Of a DNA stretch of 64,000 nt, positions 1-7,592 are shown piece after piece; position 1 is the first letter of the stretch, and every line of letters begins with the position of its first letter. Source of the stretch: Staphylococcus microti (lineage in GTDB: Bacteria > Bacillota > Bacilli > Staphylococcales > Staphylococcaceae); assembly GCF_000934465.1 (NCBI RefSeq), contig NZ_JXWY01000002.1:62001-126000 (forward strand), read 5' to 3'. Made by a program: the position numbers and the translations under genes. The notes below the pieces were generated by a model that did no database searches, was not told the origin of the DNA, and was given only the letters and a program-made list of their open reading frames with translations.

Positions 1-81
1 CAACTCATGAACAAAATGTGCCAACGTCTCATTTAACTTTCCTTTTCGCATACCGTGTACAATTAAAATCGTCTTTTGCAA
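1..81 (-). CDS. Sirohydrochlorin chelatase-like protein, N-terminal fragment
   Basis: Only the first 27 codons lie in the window; the gene runs off the left edge. The peptide begins MQKTILIVHGMRKG and continues through a helix, which fits the start of the CbiX/SirB chelatase family (beta strand followed by a metal-site His-Gly). These enzymes insert iron or cobalt into sirohydrochlorin, here probably making siroheme for nitrite reductase. The TTG at 79-81 is chosen as start because GAGGGG at 90-95 is correctly spaced from it; the in-frame GTG at 88-90 overlaps that ribosome site. The nearby nitrite channel gene supports a nitrite/siroheme context. Confidence 0.6.
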   Translation of the reverse strand, partial: MQKTILIVHGMRKGKLNETLAHFVHEL

Positions 82-147
82 TCCACTCACCCCTCACTTT
101 ATATTGTAAGCTAATTCACAAAGTTTTTGTGATTCTATTCACAACTT

Positions 148-194
148 AAAATAAAATTAGGGAACCCCCTATGCAACTCGCAAGGGGATTCCCT
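148..194 (-). terminator. Rho-independent terminator of the GNAT gene
   Basis: Twelve-base arms at 159-170 and 183-194 pair with one mismatch. Read on the minus strand the hairpin is followed by a T-rich run, so it terminates the acetyltransferase gene. Confidence 0.75.
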
Positions 195-259
195 AGTGAT
201 TTATAAATACCTATTCATAACGACATATCTTCGGTTTACCTAAAACACGTGTACTCGAT

Positions 260-811
260 TTATTCATCCGCTTCAGACCACGGTGGCGGTGTTAAAAATG
301 ACGGATTATAGCGCTCTGGAATTAATACTTTAACCATCATCACGCCTTTGTCACCACTCGTTGGGTCTTCCATTTCAAAAAATGTTTCATAACCACGTCG
401 TTGATACACATCTTCCAGCCAGCCGACTTTACGTGCAGATGTTCCTAACACAACCGCTGGCGCTTTCAATGTATCACGCAAAATCGTCTCTTCGACATAG
501 CGCATCATTTCACTACCATAACCTTGCCCATTATAGTCTGGATCTGTCGCCAACCACCAAATAAATGGATATTTAGACACAGGTTTATCGCTCTCCCACG
601 GAAAACGAATAGACAATGTTGAAACAATTTTACCATCCACTTCTAAAACGTAACACGCATTGTCACGAATATTATCTTCTATCATATCAGGCGTTGCATT
701 GACAGATGGCCAATCAATCCCTACTTCACGTAAAGGTGTAAACGAACGATACATCATATCATGAAGCACCGCTGTATCTTCTAAAGTCGCCAATCGAAAC
801 TGTTGTGTCAT
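260..811 (-). CDS. GNAT family N-acetyltransferase
   Basis: A 183-residue GNAT-fold protein, expected to transfer an acetyl group from acetyl-CoA to an unknown amine in the cytoplasm. The N-terminal RLATLEDTAVLHDMMYRSF pattern and the acetyl-CoA loop motif (YNGQGYGSEMM, about residue 100) are typical of the family. The frame is open eight codons further upstream, but AAAGGATG sits just before the internal ATG at 809-811 (MTQQF), so that start is preferred. It is a single gene with its own terminator, between the chelatase fragment and the divergent nitrite channel. Substrate cannot be read from sequence. Confidence 0.8.
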   Translation of the reverse strand: MTQQFRLATLEDTAVLHDMMYRSFTPLREVGIDWPSVNATPDMIEDNIRDNACYVLEVDGKIVSTLSIRFPWESDKPVSKYPFIWWLATDPDYNGQGYGSEMMRYVEETILRDTLKAPAVVLGTSARKVGWLEDVYQRRGYETFFEMEDPTSGDKGVMMVKVLIPERYNPSFLTPPPWSEADE

Positions 812-977
812 CGTGACACATCCTTTCTTTCTCATATCGTAAAAGTTATTCTACCAAATGAAACAATCAAACAAGTAATAGTTCGCTCAAAAATACATAT
901 AAAAGACACTATGTAACTGATACATAATCAAGTACAATGTAAGTGTGAAATATCATGCGTTAATGGAGGGATTGAAA

Positions 978-1793
978 ATGTCGATTGAAAAACCGACGAA
1001 AACAATTGAAGACACGTATGCATCACGTGGAATTGTAGAAGGGATTATTAGTAGCGTAGCGATGAAAGAAGTCATGCTTGATCGCACGATGCCACGCTAC
1101 ATTTTGAAATCAATGATGTCAGGATTCTTACTCGCCATTGTCACAATTTTTATGCTAGCAATGAAAACACAAATGGCAGGCGCATTACCGGGCGTTGTGA
1201 ACTTAATGGGCGCAATCGCATTCAGTATCGCCTTAGTATTAATCGTGTTAACGCACTCTGAATTATTGACAAGTAACTTTATGTATTTAACTGTCGGCAT
1301 GTATTATCGTGCAATTAATGTCACGAAAGCCATGTGGTTATTCGCAGTATGTTTCCTGGGAAATATTTTAGGGGCATTCGTACTATTCGGGCTACTTTAC
1401 TTCACACAAGTCATGACACCAGAAATGATTGAAGCCTTAACAAAAACAGTTTCTGCCAAAACAGTAGAACCAACATGGTATGCGATTTTAGTCAAAGCGA
1501 TCTTCGCCAACTTCTTTATCAATATCGGTATTTACGTATCACTCATGTTTAAAGAAGGCATGACAAAAACATTTTTCATCGCAGCCGGCGTTGTTATCTT
1601 CGTATTTATGGGCTATGAGCACGTTGTGTACAATGCAGGTCTTTTCGTAGGCATGTTATTCTACAACTTTGATGGCGCAAACTGGCTCGCAGTCCTTAAA
1701 AACATCGTCTTCGCATTTGTTGGTAACTACATCGGTGGCGGCGTCATGATTGGTCTATTATACGCTTACTTAAATGGCACACCGAAAAAATAG
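978..1793 (+). CDS. Formate/nitrite transporter family channel (NirC/FocA-like)
   Basis: A 271-residue membrane protein with about six hydrophobic segments, matching the formate/nitrite transporter (FNT) family in length. These are pentameric channels moving nitrite or formate across the cytoplasmic membrane. The start is the ATG at 978, preceded by GGAGGG at 965-970; an upstream in-frame ATG at 945 has no ribosome site. The adjacent sirohydrochlorin chelatase favours nitrite (NirC) over formate as substrate, but this is inference: pflB, which makes formate, lies 12 kb away. A strong hairpin terminator follows. Confidence 0.85.
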   Translation: MSIEKPTKTIEDTYASRGIVEGIISSVAMKEVMLDRTMPRYILKSMMSGFLLAIVTIFMLAMKTQMAGALPGVVNLMGAIAFSIALVLIVLTHSELLTSNFMYLTVGMYYRAINVTKAMWLFAVCFLGNILGAFVLFGLLYFTQVMTPEMIEALTKTVSAKTVEPTWYAILVKAIFANFFINIGIYVSLMFKEGMTKTFFIAAGVVIFVFMGYEHVVYNAGLFVGMLFYNFDGANWLAVLKNIVFAFVGNYIGGGVMIGLLYAYLNGTPKK

Positions 1794-1807
1794 TAATCAT
1801 TACAAAT

Positions 1808-1845
1808 AAAAAATCCGCTGAACATTTGATTCAGTCGGATTTTTT
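1808..1845. terminator. Bidirectional terminator between convergent genes
   Basis: AAATCCG...CGGATTT hairpin with inner CTGAA/TTCAG pairs, one bulge, A-run on the left and T-run on the right. It serves the nitrite channel gene (+) and the small membrane gene (-). Confidence 0.85.
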
Positions 1846-1852
1846 ATTTATC

Positions 1853-2035
1853 TTATTGCGCCGCTTTTTTACGACGCGTCATTACTTTCAAGCCATATGC
1901 GAAAATCCCATAACCTAACCCTGTTTGTACTGTCCACTTCAATAAACCATCCAACTTACAGATTTTATTTAACATCGCAGGCACCGCTGCACTCACAACA
2001 TATAAACCTAATACTTTAACATAACGTTGATTCAT
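1853..2035 (-). CDS. Small hypothetical membrane protein
   Basis: A 60-residue protein with two hydrophobic stretches and a basic C-terminus (RRKKAAQ), presumably in the cytoplasmic membrane with the tail inside. The start MNQRYVKV is chosen because AGGAGAG lies six bases upstream; the 17 codons ahead of it in the open frame overlap that ribosome site. No family is recognised. It is convergent with the nitrite channel gene and shares its terminator. Confidence 0.6.
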   Translation of the reverse strand: MNQRYVKVLGLYVVSAAVPAMLNKICKLDGLLKWTVQTGLGYGIFAYGLKVMTRRKKAAQ

Positions 2036-2345
2036 CTCAATCTCTCCTATCATTGAATGTAAAAAATTTGATGCGATCAAACTCATATGTACATCGACCT
2101 TATTGTAGCACCGTTAATATGAAAAAGTTCTGTATGAAATTCTGACAATTTATTGAATGCACAAGTTTGGCAGGAATAATAAAGGAGTTGGCATAAATTT
2201 TATGTACTTCCAAATGGTAGAGGACTTAACTATTTTTATTTCTTCGCCAATTAATTTACAGAAAATTCTTTGGGATAATAAATTTTTATGCGACACTAGT
2301 GACTATACTTAAATAAAATATTATATAAGTCATCTGGAGGAAGAA
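2036..2345. other. Intergenic region, AT-rich
   Basis: It holds the upstream region of the small membrane gene (-) and the leader of the tiny ORFs (+). AAAGGAG at 2181-2187 precedes a 32-codon frame beginning at 2202, which I do not regard as a convincing gene. Confidence 0.4.
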
Positions 2346-2447
2346 ATGATCACTTTAATTTTATATCAATTACTTTTGTTATTTGGAGTAGTAACTTTGT
2401 ATTTATTGATTGTTCATGGTTATTTAGTCCCTGATTTTACAGTATGA
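2346..2447 (+). CDS. Tiny hydrophobic peptide, 33 residues
   Basis: One long hydrophobic segment (MITLILYQLLLLFGVV and onward), preceded by GGAGGAAG at 2337-2344, an excellent ribosome site. Its TGA overlaps the ATG of the next frame as ATGA, the usual geometry of translational coupling. It could be a genuine small membrane peptide coupled to its neighbour, or the 5' part of one gene split by a frameshift. No family is recognised. Confidence 0.4.
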   Translation: MITLILYQLLLLFGVVTLYLLIVHGYLVPDFTV

Positions 2448-2620
2448 TGGCTATGATGATTTTAACTATCTTTTTTGCTTACGTGTACTACATGTTGGCA
2501 TTTACTAAAGATGAAAAAGAATCCGACTTTAAAAGATTATTGATTTCTTCTTTAATTTTTATACCGGGACTCTTGCTAGAAATATTTATGATTACTATAG
2601 TCTTTATATTTTTCTACTAA
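2444..2620 (+). CDS. Small hydrophobic protein, 58 residues, coupled to the preceding ORF
   Basis: It starts MMAMMILTIFFAYVYYML and has two hydrophobic segments separated by a charged loop (KDEKESDFKR). The start overlaps the stop of the 33-residue ORF (ATGA), so translation probably depends on reinitiation. Function is unknown. A one-base change would fuse the two ORFs into a single protein of about 90 residues with three membrane segments, so decay of a longer gene is an alternative. Confidence 0.4.
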   Translation: MMAMMILTIFFAYVYYMLAFTKDEKESDFKRLLISSLIFIPGLLLEIFMITIVFIFFY

Positions 2621-2698
2621 ATTATGGGGATAGCCCCGATATATCTTTTATAAAAGCTTTCACTATTGATCGTACAAATTCAATTAGAGGGTGATATT

Positions 2699-2922
2699 GT
2701 GAAAATAGGTAAATTACAAACTTCAGGGATCATTGTTTTTTTACTTTTTTAATACTAAGTTGGATTTTACAAAATGTGTGGGTATCTTATGTTGGATTGA
2801 GTATTTTTATTGTGCTTTCACTTTATGAGGTAATGAACAATGGCACTGAGCAAGAAAAGATAGGACAAATCTCTTTGATTATTTTGATCGTAATATTACA
2901 TTTCATCGTTTACTTTTTTTAG
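2699..2922 (+). pseudogene. Small membrane protein split by a -1 shift at a U UUU UUA heptamer
   Basis: GTG at 2699, with GAGGGTG a few bases upstream, opens a frame ending after 17 codons at TAA 2750-2752. A -1 shift at T TTT TTA (2737-2743) opens 59 further codons to TAG 2920-2922. The joined product would be about 74 residues with two or three membrane segments around a polar loop (NNGTEQEKIGQ). The heptamer is in the phase used by programmed -1 frameshifting; a simple homopolymer deletion or sequencing error is an equally valid reading. No family is recognised. It follows two other tiny membrane ORFs. Confidence 0.45.
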
Positions 2923-3342
2923 GAAGTTAAAGCGTGTCTTTTCAGTCTTAATGTTATTAGAACTAACATTCTTTTTTAATTAACCTTAAACGTTTGATTA
3001 ACAACGCCTGTTCCCCCATCATCAACTACCCAAAGCTCTATCTCCAATATAAGTGACTACTTAAATCAACTTAAGGCGTCGCTTTTTTAATGACGCCAAG
3101 CATAAAGTCCTTTCAAAGTTCAGATGTTCAGCAATCCAATATACCCATAGCAAATTAAAATGATGGACTGTGAAGTTCTTTGTATTACATGCTATTTTTA
3201 TCGAATAAAACTTATATCAAGCTCAAAATAATATATTTATGAACAAATTGTGTCCATTTTATGAACAATATAAAATTGTATTATTTTTGTATTTATTGGC
3301 TGATACAATGTAACCACTTACAAAAAGAAGGGGCGTTAAACA
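2923..3342. other. Intergenic region before the dicarboxylate transporter
   Basis: No convincing gene. It contains a small perfect hairpin (GGCGTC...GACGCC, about 3067-3091, with the T-run in its loop), the direct repeats at 3236-3268, a TACAAT -10-like box at 3303-3308, and the transporter ribosome site. Confidence 0.5.
3236..3268. promoter_or_regulatory. Direct repeats TTTATGAACAA, 22 bp apart
   Basis: Identical 11-base copies lie at 3236-3246 and 3258-3268, about two helical turns apart, just upstream of the presumed promoter of the transporter. This is the geometry of a transcription activator site, for example a response regulator dimer. The cognate protein is unknown. Confidence 0.45.
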
Positions 3343-4869
3343 ATGGGAACATCTCAAAAGAAACAAACTGCAAGTAACTTTAAGCCGGTATGGTTTATTC
3401 TCGCATTCGTTGCTTTATTTGCGATATTACTCGTACCGACACCGGCAAGTTTGCCAGTAATGGGGAAATGTGCGCTTGCAATTTTGGCATTCGCTGTCAT
3501 CTTGTGGGTCACTGAAGCTGTGAGCTATCCTGTCTCAGCTGCGATCATTATCGGTTTAATTATTCTTTTACTTGGATTTAGTCCAGTTCAAGATTTAGCC
3601 GAATCACTCGGCAATCCAAAAGCAGGTGGCGAACCGATTACAGGTGCAACAGCATTTGGCACAAGTAATGCACTCAAGCTTGCTTTTAGTGGTTTTTCAT
3701 CTAGTGCCGTTGCGTTAGTTGCTGCTGCATTGTTCTTAGCAACTGCCATGCAAATTACAAACTTGCATAAACGTTTAGCACTATGGGTTCTATCACTCGT
3801 AGGTAACAAAACAACACGTATCGTAATCGGTGCGATTGTTGTAGCAATCATTTTAGCATTTTTCGTACCATCTGCCACTGCACGTACTGGTGCGGTTGTA
3901 CCCATCTTATTAGGTATGGTCGCTGCATTCGGTGCAAGCAAAAACAGCCGTCTCGCTGCTTTACTTGTCATTACTGCAGTACAAGCCGTGTCTATTTGGA
4001 ATGTTGGTATTAAAACGGCGGCAGCACAAAACATCGTGGCAATTAACTTTATTAACAACCAGCTTGGTCATGATGTTTCATGGGGCGAATGGTTCTTATA
4101 TGCAGCACCATGGTCTATCATCATGTCGATCGTGCTATATTTCGTTGTATTGAAAGTCATTCCGCCTGAAAAAGATAAAATTGATGGTGGTAGCGACCTT
4201 GTCAAACAACAACTTGCTGAATTAGGACCGGTTACTCCAAAAGAATGGCGTTTAATTGCTATCTCAGTTGCCCTACTCGTACTATGGTCAACGGAAAAAG
4301 TACTACACCCAATTGATTCATCATCTATCACTTTATTAGCATTAGCGATTATGTTAACGCCAAAAATTGGGATTATGAGCTGGAAAGAAGCAGAAAGTAA
4401 AATTCCTTGGGGGACAATCATCGTATTCGGTGTTGGTATTTCGTTAGGTAACGTTTTACTACAAACGACTGCGGCACAATGGCTAAGTGATAAAACGTTC
4501 GGTTTAATGGGCTTAGAACATCTACCGCTTATTGCGACGATTGCACTCATTTCAATCTTTAACATCTTAATTCACTTAGGATTCGCAAGTGCAACAAGCT
4601 TGTCGTCTGCATTGATTCCGGTATTTATTTCATTAGCATCAACATTAAGTCTTGGCGATCATTCCATCGGTTTCGTTTTAATCCAACAATTCGTTATTAG
4701 CTTTGGTTTCTTACTCCCTGTAAGTTCACCACAAGGTATGTTGGCATACGGAACAGAGACATTTACTGCCAAAGACTATTTGAAAGTCGGTTTACCATTG
4801 ACAGTTGTCGGCTATATATTAGTTCTTCTCTTTAGTGCCACATACTGGCAATGGCTTGGTCTTTTATAA
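3343..4869 (+). CDS. DASS-family anion:sodium symporter (dicarboxylate/malate type)
   Basis: A 508-residue protein with about 12 hydrophobic segments, matching the divalent anion:sodium symporter (DASS, Na_sulph_symp) family in length. It would import C4-dicarboxylates or 2-oxoglutarate with sodium across the cytoplasmic membrane. The family pattern ...WVTEAVSYPVSAA... lies near residue 55, and a central SATART segment and a C-terminal PVSSPQGMLAYGT segment match the conserved ligand-binding halves. AAGGGG precedes the ATG. It is monocistronic: the next gene is almost 1 kb away and a perfect terminator follows. Direct repeats upstream may bind its regulator. Exact substrate is inference. Confidence 0.85.
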   Translation: MGTSQKKQTASNFKPVWFILAFVALFAILLVPTPASLPVMGKCALAILAFAVILWVTEAVSYPVSAAIIIGLIILLLGFSPVQDLAESLGNPKAGGEPITGATAFGTSNALKLAFSGFSSSAVALVAAALFLATAMQITNLHKRLALWVLSLVGNKTTRIVIGAIVVAIILAFFVPSATARTGAVVPILLGMVAAFGASKNSRLAALLVITAVQAVSIWNVGIKTAAAQNIVAINFINNQLGHDVSWGEWFLYAAPWSIIMSIVLYFVVLKVIPPEKDKIDGGSDLVKQQLAELGPVTPKEWRLIAISVALLVLWSTEKVLHPIDSSSITLLALAIMLTPKIGIMSWKEAESKIPWGTIIVFGVGISLGNVLLQTTAAQWLSDKTFGLMGLEHLPLIATIALISIFNILIHLGFASATSLSSALIPVFISLASTLSLGDHSIGFVLIQQFVISFGFLLPVSSPQGMLAYGTETFTAKDYLKVGLPLTVVGYILVLLFSATYWQWLGLL

Positions 4870-4877
4870 AATATACG

Positions 4878-4918
4878 AAAGCGCACGAGAATGGAGGAAG
4901 CATTCTCGTGCGCTTTTT
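4878..4918 (+). terminator. Strong terminator of the DASS transporter
   Basis: Perfect 13-bp arms GCGCACGAGAATG / CATTCTCGTGCGC (4881-4893, 4901-4913), followed by five T. The A-rich left flank may let it act in both directions. Confidence 0.9.
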
Positions 4919-5065
4919 CATTCAACATCTCAAGGGTGAAACAAAATCCGGCTTGATTTAATCTTGTTTCATCCTCGTTAAGGAGGTGTTTTTGGGTATA
5001 AGGTTTAGGGATTGTTATATCTGCTTTCACTTGATCCATATGGGAATAGCATAAAGTTCTAGATA

Positions 5066-5139
5066 GTAACAAACGTCTTTTCAATTTCAATAAAATGACC
5101 ACATTGAAGAAAGCGTCTCTTTCTCTATACGTTTGTTAC
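5066..5139. repeat. Nested inverted repeat, possible structured RNA
   Basis: GTAACAAACG (5066-5075) and CGTTTGTTAC (5130-5139) are perfect complements. Inside them TCTTTTCAAT pairs imperfectly with ATTGAAGAAAG. There is no T-run at the base, so it is not an ordinary terminator. Function is unknown. Confidence 0.4.
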
Positions 5140-5762
5140 ATCCAAAATCAAGTTACGCTTGAGGAAGGACTTCTCCATGTCTCAACCTCTGCCTATATCA
5201 TACCCCTATTTTTACACTTTCACATCGGACATGAGTTTGAACTTTTTCTCCGACTTACGCATGAGAAGCTTTTGGTGAAATTCACATACTCTTGTTTTTT
5301 CACTCACACTGTTTACTAAAAAGTCCACCCACACATGAAGTAACACACTTTTATAATATTGTTAAACAGATAATATTTTTATAATCCATTTGTCACTTCT
5401 TTCAAATACACACTAACAAAAAAGCTTTATATTACCCACTCAATCCCCTATTCTTCGCGTTCTAACCGCATTTTTACATACATTTTAAAATATAAATACA
5501 ACGCATATAACTATGTGTATTTATTAAACAAAAATTACAAAAGTTTTTGTCTGAAAATTATCAACATTAGAACTTTATGCCGTTCACAATTAAGACACAA
5601 CTACTTATTTGCGTCAAAGCTTTTATACTTTAATGTGAAAAAGCGTCAACGCAATGCGGTATATCAGTATTCTTGAATGCACATATTTTCACAATCTATA
5701 TAATTATTTTATAAGATTATATTTTATATTTATTAGTGTGTTACCTACTTCTCAAAACCCTA

Positions 5763-5778
5763 TTGCATACGCTTTCAA
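5763..5778 (-). promoter_or_regulatory. CcpA cre site before the serine-degradation operon
   Basis: On the minus strand the site reads TTGAAAGCGTATGCAA, a full match to the WTGNAANCGNWNNCWW cre consensus. It lies 75 bases before the PfoR-like start, consistent with repression of serine use when glucose is present. Confidence 0.6.
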
Positions 5779-5852
5779 AAGCCTTTATGATGAGATTGCA
5801 TTCGAGAGAGAGATTAAAAAAATAAAATAGATTTAGAGAGAAGGAATTGGTT

Positions 5853-6884
5853 ATGGATTTCATTTTAGGTATTGGTACTTTACTCGTAGTTTTACTGGCT
5901 ATGACTTTATTCTTAAAGTTTGCGCCAAATGGTAAGGTCAGCTTACAAGCGCTCTCCGGTGCTGCTTGTGCGACATTCTTACCAGAAGCTTTCTTAAAAT
6001 ACGCAATTGGTGGCGTATTCCACATTGACTACTTCGTCAAAATTGGGGAAATCGCAGGAAGCTTGAGCGGGGTTGCAGTTGGGATTTTAACTTGTTTGAA
6101 ATTTGGCGTTAACCCTGTATTCGCAGTATTAACAGGTCTTGTATTATTCGACTTCAAATTATTACCAGCATTTATCGCAGCTTACTTCGTTGCATTCGGT
6201 TTAAAACAAGTCGAAAAACGTGTGCCTGAAGGTTTAGACTTAATCGTTGTTATCTTAGTTTCACCAGCTGTTGCATACGGTATTGCATCAATTGTATCAC
6301 CAAGTGTCATCGCAGTATTAAAACAAATCGGTACAGCCGTTACAGCTGTTGGAGACAACAACCCTTACGCATTAGCATTAGTAATCGGTGCGATCGTACC
6401 AGTTGTAGGTATGACACCACTTAGCTCAATGGTATTTACAAGCTTACTTGGCTTAACAGGTATTCCAATGGCAATCGGTGCATTCGGTTGCATGGGTAGC
6501 TCATTCGTTAACTTTGTGTTATTCAGAAAACTTAAAATCGGTAACCCAGGTAAAGCCTTTGCGGTTGCTATCGAGCCATTAACACAAATTGACATTATCG
6601 CGAAATACCCTGTTCAACTATACGGTACAAACGCAATTGTAGGTGCAATTAACGGTTTATTTATCACATACATGGGTATTGTAGTAAACCAACCGGGTAT
6701 GGCAACACCAATTGCTGGTCCAATCGTAGCACTTGGCTTTAACGAAGTGGTACCAACAGTTATCACAATCGTTGTTGTTGCAGTAATCAGCATTATCTTA
6801 AGCTACATCATCGGTACATTTATGAGCAAACGTAATCTTAACTTTAATATCAAATCAAATAAATTAAACAATCAAACAAACTAA
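5853..6884 (+). CDS. PfoR-like PTS EIIC-fold membrane protein of the serine operon
   Basis: A 343-residue protein with about ten hydrophobic segments, related to the proteins called PfoR and to the PTS_EIIC_2 family. In S. aureus a homologue stands before the same serine dehydratase genes. It is probably a serine transporter or sensor; family names such as regulator or sugar transporter are historical. The start is ATG 5853 with AAGGA upstream; a TTG two codons earlier is less well placed. Only 14 bases separate it from sdaAB, so the three genes form an operon. A paralogue lies at 17504-18574. Its transported substrate is inferred from context. Confidence 0.75.
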   Translation: MDFILGIGTLLVVLLAMTLFLKFAPNGKVSLQALSGAACATFLPEAFLKYAIGGVFHIDYFVKIGEIAGSLSGVAVGILTCLKFGVNPVFAVLTGLVLFDFKLLPAFIAAYFVAFGLKQVEKRVPEGLDLIVVILVSPAVAYGIASIVSPSVIAVLKQIGTAVTAVGDNNPYALALVIGAIVPVVGMTPLSSMVFTSLLGLTGIPMAIGAFGCMGSSFVNFVLFRKLKIGNPGKAFAVAIEPLTQIDIIAKYPVQLYGTNAIVGAINGLFITYMGIVVNQPGMATPIAGPIVALGFNEVVPTVITIVVVAVISIILSYIIGTFMSKRNLNFNIKSNKLNNQTN

Positions 6885-6898
6885 GGAGCGAATTCATT

Positions 6899-7576
6899 AT
6901 GGCACGTACGAAAGACTTTCAAAGTGCATTCGATATTATCGGTCCAGTTATGATGGGACCTTCCAGTTCACATACAGCAGGTGCTGTTAAAATCGCTAAG
7001 GCTGCGCGTGCAGTCTTAGGCGGTACACCTGAGTCTATCGAAGTACACTACTACGAATCATTTGCTGAAACACACAAAGGACACGGTACAGACTTAGCGA
7101 TTGTCGGTGGTCTACTCGGCTTTAGCACATTTGATGAGCGCATTAAAACATCAACAAAAATCGCTAAAGAACAAGGGATTCCTTATGAATTTATTGAAGA
7201 AAAAGGCACAAGCTTAGGTGAACATCCAAACTGTGCATTGATCATTCTTGAAAAAGACGGACGTCATGTTGAGCTTAACGGAATCTCAATTGGCGGTGGT
7301 GCTTTCAAAGTAAAAAGTATCCACGTGAACGGTATGTGTATCCTTTTATCACACACGCCAAACTTACTTGTGATCGACGGTGAAAGTGGTATTTCTGAAA
7401 TCAACCTTCTAATTAATGCACTTGTTGAAGAAGGCGTAGATATTAACGAAGAAATTAAAACAATGAGCGGTGGACGTTGTCTCCTCGCATTACACTTAAA
7501 TAAAGCAATGAACGCATCATTACTAGAATCGTTGAGAGAGAAATATTCGAGCTTGAATTTCTCTTACATCGAATAA
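6899..7576 (+). CDS. sdaAB: L-serine dehydratase, beta subunit
   Basis: A 225-residue beta subunit of the iron-sulfur L-serine ammonia-lyase, which converts L-serine to pyruvate and ammonia in the cytoplasm. The N-terminal motif GPVMMGPSSSHTAGAV is diagnostic for this family, and the last 75 residues form an ACT-type domain (VLNGISIGGGAFKV-like region, then IDGESGISEINLLI). AAGGAG precedes the ATG. The alpha subunit follows after 16 bases, giving the two-gene Gram-positive arrangement rather than the fused form of Escherichia coli. Expression should follow the cre site upstream of the operon. Confidence 0.93.
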   Translation: MARTKDFQSAFDIIGPVMMGPSSSHTAGAVKIAKAARAVLGGTPESIEVHYYESFAETHKGHGTDLAIVGGLLGFSTFDERIKTSTKIAKEQGIPYEFIEEKGTSLGEHPNCALIILEKDGRHVELNGISIGGGAFKVKSIHVNGMCILLSHTPNLLVIDGESGISEINLLINALVEEGVDINEEIKTMSGGRCLLALHLNKAMNASLLESLREKYSSLNFSYIE

Positions 7577-7592
7577 TCAGGGGGAAATAATC

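Larger units (their letters stand above)
4919..5852. other. Long intergenic region with inverted repeats
   Basis: About 930 bases without a convincing gene. An inverted repeat near 4935-4974 (GGGTGAAACAA / TTGTTTCATCC) and a larger one at 5066-5139 (see separate entry) suggest structured RNA. The right half is AT-rich and holds the promoter region and cre site of the serine operon. A 74-codon frame at 5095-5319 lacks a ribosome site and coding character. Confidence 0.5.

Noticed and set aside
2202-2300. 32-codon frame after AAAGGAG
   Set aside because: Spacing to the ribosome site is long, the peptide has no recognisable character, and no conservation can be judged.
3588-4565. Antisense frames of 156 and 165 residues opposite the DASS transporter
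   Set aside because: The plus-strand frame is a clear transporter with family motifs; the antisense frames lack starts and families.
5095-5319. 74-codon plus-strand frame in the long intergenic region
   Set aside because: No ribosome site, overlaps the inverted repeat, and composition does not look coding.
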